Positions 59,336 through 64,000 of a DNA stretch of 64,000 nt are shown here, one piece after another; the first letter of the stretch is position 1; every line of letters starts with the position of its first letter. The stretch is from Melieria omissa. Its lineage: Eukaryota; Arthropoda; Insecta; Diptera; Ulidiidae. The notes beneath the pieces were generated by a model, which was not told the origin of the DNA, did not search any database, and worked only from the letters and a program-made list of their open reading frames with translations. The stretch covers positions 105,735,892-105,799,891 of the forward strand of contig OZ020267.1 of the NCBI GenBank assembly GCA_963971225.1, in the 5' to 3' direction. Position numbers and translations under genes: made by a program.

Positions 59336-62300
59336 GAAAGCTAGACTCAAAGACAAAAGGACGTTTTGAAGTCCAGGCTAATGGATAGATAGAAGAAGAA
59401 CTGACAAAGAGAGAATAAATGAGCACATAGATCGTAGAACAGCAGAGAACAAAATGTAGGATGAGCAGCATGGAACGAATACTGAAATGAAAAAAATTTA
59501 TACATGTACAGGTTGATGCACAGATATAATTTAGAAAAATGGCTTAACAATCAGATAAATGAGCAATCAGACAAAGGAATAGATGTGCAAAATGGACAGA
59601 TAAAAGGACAAATAAATGCAAGAATGAATGAGTTAAATGTAAAAATGAACTTATTATACAAAACGGATAAATGAACGGATAAACGGATCATTGCTTTAAG
59701 TGCAGACGAATGTAAAAAATTGGCCAAAACAAATTCTTCTGATTGTTGTTATAACAAATATTAATGTTAAATCGAGCACACAATTCACGGCTCTTGCTAG
59801 ACTTTACAAACCAAATACCCATTGGAATTTCTTGTACTCACAGCCAGATTCGAATGCAATGCGCAGCAAGGACACGATTACAACAAACAATTAGCATAAA
59901 CAGCAAATTTACAACCACTGAACGTAAAATATTAAGAGAAACGCTTCAAAAAGACACAGAAAATCTTATCTTAGAACTTAACGCCACAAAGCATGAATAT
60001 TAATGGGGCACGGCGTAATAACAGCAACAAAAACAAGAATAACAAAAACAACAACAACAACACTTGCTACAAAATGCCCAGCTAGATGCCACACACCAAA
60101 CAGCCAAGAGGAGCATCACGTTGCTGTGGCGACTGCTGTCTGCGTACCGCAGCAAAAACACAGCAATTGGTAGACAAAAATCACAAAGACGCACGCACAC
60201 GCCCACTGCTGTTGCTCCTGCTACTGCTGGGCTAATGTGATTGCTCGGCACCCAAATGCCAATGTCCTGCCCGGCAGGCGCGTCAACTCATTTGCACATT
60301 CAACACGCGCCGACAAGCGAACAGACAGCAATGTCTACTGCGTGCGTTAGGAAGGCAGCCGGCGCAATTTCTTGCGCTAGCAGCAAATTAAACTTGTACA
60401 CGTTATTGTTGTTGTTGTTGCTGTTGATGTTATTCGTGTTGATGTTTGGTGTGAATGCAGCCCTTATGCCTCACGGTGATTGTGTCTGTGGGCGCATGCA
60501 CCTGGAAAATTTCCATTGAATAATGTGCGCCTGTTGCTGCTGGCCAACTGGGGACTGTGTGTGGCGAGCGTTTTAAACAACAAAAGCAGCAGCAGCTCTG
60601 AGAGCAAAACCACAGTTCCACATTGGACAGTAGAGTCAATGCGAGCAGTTCGGAATATCAGAGATAATTCTGTGATGGTTTTCGTCTTTAGTCTTCAGGA
60701 CCAGCCATGTCACAGCTAAAGTTGTCGCCATGGCAATGCTATGTGGAAATACAATTTTTCAGTCACGCATCTCTCATTATGCGTGCCACAAATTGGCAAC
60801 ACACAACTTGTCACAAACATTTGCGCTGTGCAACATCGAAAACTTAAACAGTCAAATTCTGGCTTTCCTCTTTCATAAGTACAATTTTGATTTCAGTTTT
60901 CTGAATTTGAAGACTTTGAATTGTCTTTTGTCAACGTTTGGCGCCTGAAAATATGCAAACTAATTAAATTTTTCCCAATGCAATGACAGCGTCACGTGCC
61001 TACCTGCCTTCTGCTTTCTGCCTTTATTAATGTTATTATTTTTATTATGCCTGCATCCAACACAAACATACAATACACACATACACTCACACGATTTTTT
61101 TGTAATTAAGGCAACGTACAACGGCATTAAAAAGCCGAACAGCAACAATTGCTGCAGCTGCCTTTGCACTGCCACTACTGTTTGTTGCCTTTAATGCTTT
61201 TGCTACTGCCGCCGCCGCTGCTGCCTGACATGAATGCACCGCACAAGCACAAAAACAACTTACACGTACACACACACACACACGAACACAAATACCGGCC
61301 ACAGCAGCGCAATGGCGCACAAAAGGCATGGCAAACATTTTGTAATTTGCAACATCATAAATTCATTTGGCGCACTCGCGCACAGACAGTCAGCACACAT
61401 ACATACACAAAGCATGCAACATGCATGCGAAAACTGCAAAACTCCTCAGCGCCGCAAACGCCTAATGATGTTGCAGCTGACAGTTTCCACTCGACGTTTG
61501 GGGAATAAATTGTTAATTATTATTACGATTTGCGTCAGTGGCAGTGCTCCGTTGCTGGCACTTTTCATGCTGCAGGCGCTCGCATGTTGCACACATTCAC
61601 ACACACACACACACACGCATACCATCAGAGTCGTAATGTTATTTTAAATTAACATTAAAGCATTAACATGCCCTCAATTTCTTTCTTCTGCCATCTAATG
61701 CCATTTCTTCGACGCAAGCCGACGTTTGCCTTGCAACGCTATTAATGTGTCGTGCAGCGTGCGGCTTGCAATGCGCTGATTTGTTGCACTGAGCTGCGAG
61801 TTGGCACTTTGTGTGCGTGTGTGTGTGTGCAACTGCAGTTGTCACTTGGCATGCCTACATATGTATTGTATATGTGTGTGTTTATGCATGATAAAATTTC
61901 TAAGAGCATGCAACATGCTCTATGTGGCGCAATGCGCTTCGGGACGTATGAGTGACTTTTTTCTTTATTCGCAATTTTTTAATTAAAAGCAACTCGAAAT
62001 TCTCAACTTTCTCCTAATTATAAGAGTGTGAGTGGTAATTAGGTGCTGTGAAGTGCGAACAGTGTTGTCAGAGTGTTTTATAAAATTTATTAATTTAACA
62101 AAATTTCATAAACAAAGAATGTCTTAGCAACTTTAATGCAATTCATTTTATAGATTTTTTACGAGAATGCAATAATATGAACATCGATTACTACTGAAGG
62201 CCCCGGCCCCCTTGCCCAAAAAACAGTTTTGCGTACACATTCATAAAAACGGGTGAAATATGTGGTAAATGGGCATCTTGGGCCTCGATAAAAAGAAATA

Positions 62301-63345
62301 TTAAAATTCCTTGCATTGTATTTAATTAATTATTTTTTAATAAATAAAATTATATAATAAATAAACTTTTGCCTACAACTAAAAACACTCATTTCGATTG
62401 CCAAAAAAATCTTCAAATTTTTGGAAGTTTTTTTTTTTCGAAACAGCCGCAATCTGTCGCCTCGGACTGCACACACCGAAATTACGTATACGCCACCGCA
62501 TCGATTCCCTGGCGACTGACGCTCGCACATGGCTGCGCCGCATTCGGCTGCACACACAACACAGAACAGCACAAAATTGCAATCACGTGGCATGCGGCTA
62601 ATTTCTGTGCAGCACAACCGCAGCAGTGCGCAGCGCGGCACATGGCAAAGCAAATTATGATTATTACATTTTCTCTCACGGCCTCTTTCCCCCCAAAACG
62701 TACTGCTCGTCCCACGCTTATTATAAACTTGCCGCAAATCGTTGCGAAATATAAAATGCGCTACAAGGCAAGTCGACAGGCAAAAAGGAAGCAGCAGAAA
62801 ACAAACACAAATGCACAACAACAGTGGCGCACACCAGCTGAAACGTTGAACGTGTCAAATGTAAATACAAAAGGCCAACAACAACAACAACAGCAACTGT
62901 ACTGAACCAAGCAAAATGAAGTATGTTGTTGGCAAGTCTAAGTGCAACAAGGATAAGGAACAAATAATGCAATTTGCAGCTTGCACACAAAACTGCGCTC
63001 ATAAGGCGCGTTGATGAGAGTCGGTCAGAAGATATAACTAGAAGGCCAATGCAAGGAAAAGTGTGAAAAATTGTGGAATGGACTATGGTCAAAGGAAATT
63101 GAATTTACATTTTATCAGCGGTCACAATGGCTGCCTGCAGTAAACTAGAAAATTAGTGACAATATAACAAAAACTATGAAACAAAATATATATTCTCACT
63201 CTCTAATTTTCCGTTCATGGAATAGTTGCTTTATTTATATTTTGTTTTCATTTTTAATTATTTTGTAATTTTTTTCCAAATTTACTGGCCCAAAAAAATC
63301 TCCCTCATCATGTTGCTATGCATTGAATATTCAAGAAATACGGCT
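59336..63345. other. Non-coding stretch with microsatellites
   Basis: No gene is recognised. CA/TG tracts lie at about 61268-61284, 61595-61617 and 61815-61830. CAA/TTG runs lie at 60030-60060, 60405-60425 and 62875-62895. A GCTGCC/GCCGCC-rich part is at 61150-61230. One copy of the dispersed core (GGGACGTATGAGTGAC) lies at 61941-61956. Overlapping frames at 62330-62905 on both strands are compositionally random. Confidence 0.5.
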
Positions 63346-63650
63346 GAAAGAAGCTCACTTGCATAGTCGAACAACGCTCTATGATGTTCGCAAAGCTTTT
63401 ATTTCCTTCTTACTATTGAATAATTATCACCCACATCATTAATTCTATAATTTTCTCTATATATTTCCTTTTCATTTTAAATATTAACACTCAGCCTACT
63501 TATGACTTCCATAAATTTCCAGCGTGTGAAAAACGCTCCCTTGCATAGTCGAAACACGCTTAACAATATCCCTCAAGCACAAATTGCATTCCACTATCCA
63601 TTTTCCTTTCCCACTCAAAATATTAACCGACAGCCTATAACTTCAATACG
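63346..63650. repeat. Two-copy tandem duplication, 182-bp period
   Basis: TTGCATAGTCGAAMMACGCT at 63359 and 63541 marks two units. Both continue with TTTTCMTTT, AAATATTAAC and CAGCCTA blocks in the same order. Divergence is substantial and the second unit is shorter. Non-coding. Confidence 0.7.
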
Positions 63651-64000
63651 TTTTCTTTTTATTTTTCTATGACTTTCATTTAATCATTTATTTGATACAA
63701 ATACGAAGCCTAACTTGGCGTATACGTAACCTGAATGAAGAATCCTATTTAAAGCGATCATTATACCACACAAATGGCAACAAACATAAAGCAATACTCT
63801 GTACAGTATACAAAAACAACAAGTGCCTCGTATCCACATTGCCATATCCACTAACGCCGCCGCAACTATAGCGGCGCACGTTTTATCTGGTAAGCCGCAA
63901 ATAGCATAGAGACAGCACAAAAAACATGAATACGACAACGAAACCCTTCGAAACTCTGCCAACCCCTCCTCCACCCTCTCGCGTAGTATCCGCACACACA
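63651..64000. other. Non-coding end of window
   Basis: Nothing recognised. A weak match to the core motif (TTGGCGTATACGTAAC) is at 63714-63729. Confidence 0.5.

Noticed and set aside
62369..62905. 178-residue plus-strand frame overlapped by a 163-residue minus-strand frame
   Set aside because: Both strands open over the same region, low-complexity glutamine tail, no recognisable motif. Most likely chance, though RNA data could change this.

Overview
The window looks like non-coding dipteran nuclear DNA, most plausibly from a tephritid fruit fly. This is an inference. It rests on AT-rich sequence full of CA/TG and CAA/TTG microsatellites, a DD41D (rosa-type) mariner-like element of the kind first described in Ceratitis, and RTE, LOA and R4/Dong non-LTR retrotransposons typical of flies. 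I found no convincing host exon, tRNA, rRNA or bacterial gene in 64 kb. Every long credible reading frame belongs to a transposable element, so the window is probably intergenic or inside a large intron.

Layout. 1-7 kb: non-coding DNA with small tandem arrays, including one (4.9-5.4 kb) built around a conserved core, GGGGCGTATGAGTRAYAT. 7-9 kb: a (TTTTA)n array, a solo LTR, and an internally deleted rosa copy that carries a tRNA-derived SINE. 12.5-15.1 kb: an R4/Dong-clade retrotransposon with a C-terminal restriction-like endonuclease, lodged inside an (AAAAT)n microsatellite. 16.6-19.8 kb: a nearly full-length RTE element with 13-bp target-site duplications. 22.9-23.9 kb: a diverged ~290-bp tandem array. 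25.6-26.9 kb: a rosa copy with matching inverted ends and one premature stop codon. It abuts one of two oppositely oriented copies of a 0.7-0.9 kb repeat (26.9 and 37.6 kb).

35.2-36.1 kb: the largest array of the GCGTATGA core motif. 40.6-43.0 kb: a decayed LOA-type element that inserted exactly into a copy of that motif. 46.2-47.7 kb: two short TA-flanked MITEs, one beside and one inside a ~190-bp tandem array. 48.0 and 51.5 kb: two more SINE copies. 50.5-51.4 and 53.5-54.2 kb: RNase H ends of two other non-LTR elements. 54.3 kb: a fragment of the same LTR family. 56.8-58.4 kb: a LOA-like ORF1 (DUF4780-type) with its 5' leader but no ORF2, sitting in a ~167-bp satellite-like array. 59-64 kb: ordinary non-coding sequence with microsatellites and one more tandem duplication.

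The elements do not form a pathway; the useful information is their nesting. The deleted rosa copy and the intact one together show a SINE insertion with its empty site. The LOA insertion dates the motif array before it. The R4/Dong copy is bounded on both sides by the same microsatellite. Two patterns seem the least explained. One is the recurrent GCGTATGAGT core, with about 17 copies in both orientations. The other is the repeated appearance of tandem duplications with a 181-185 bp period at unrelated sites.
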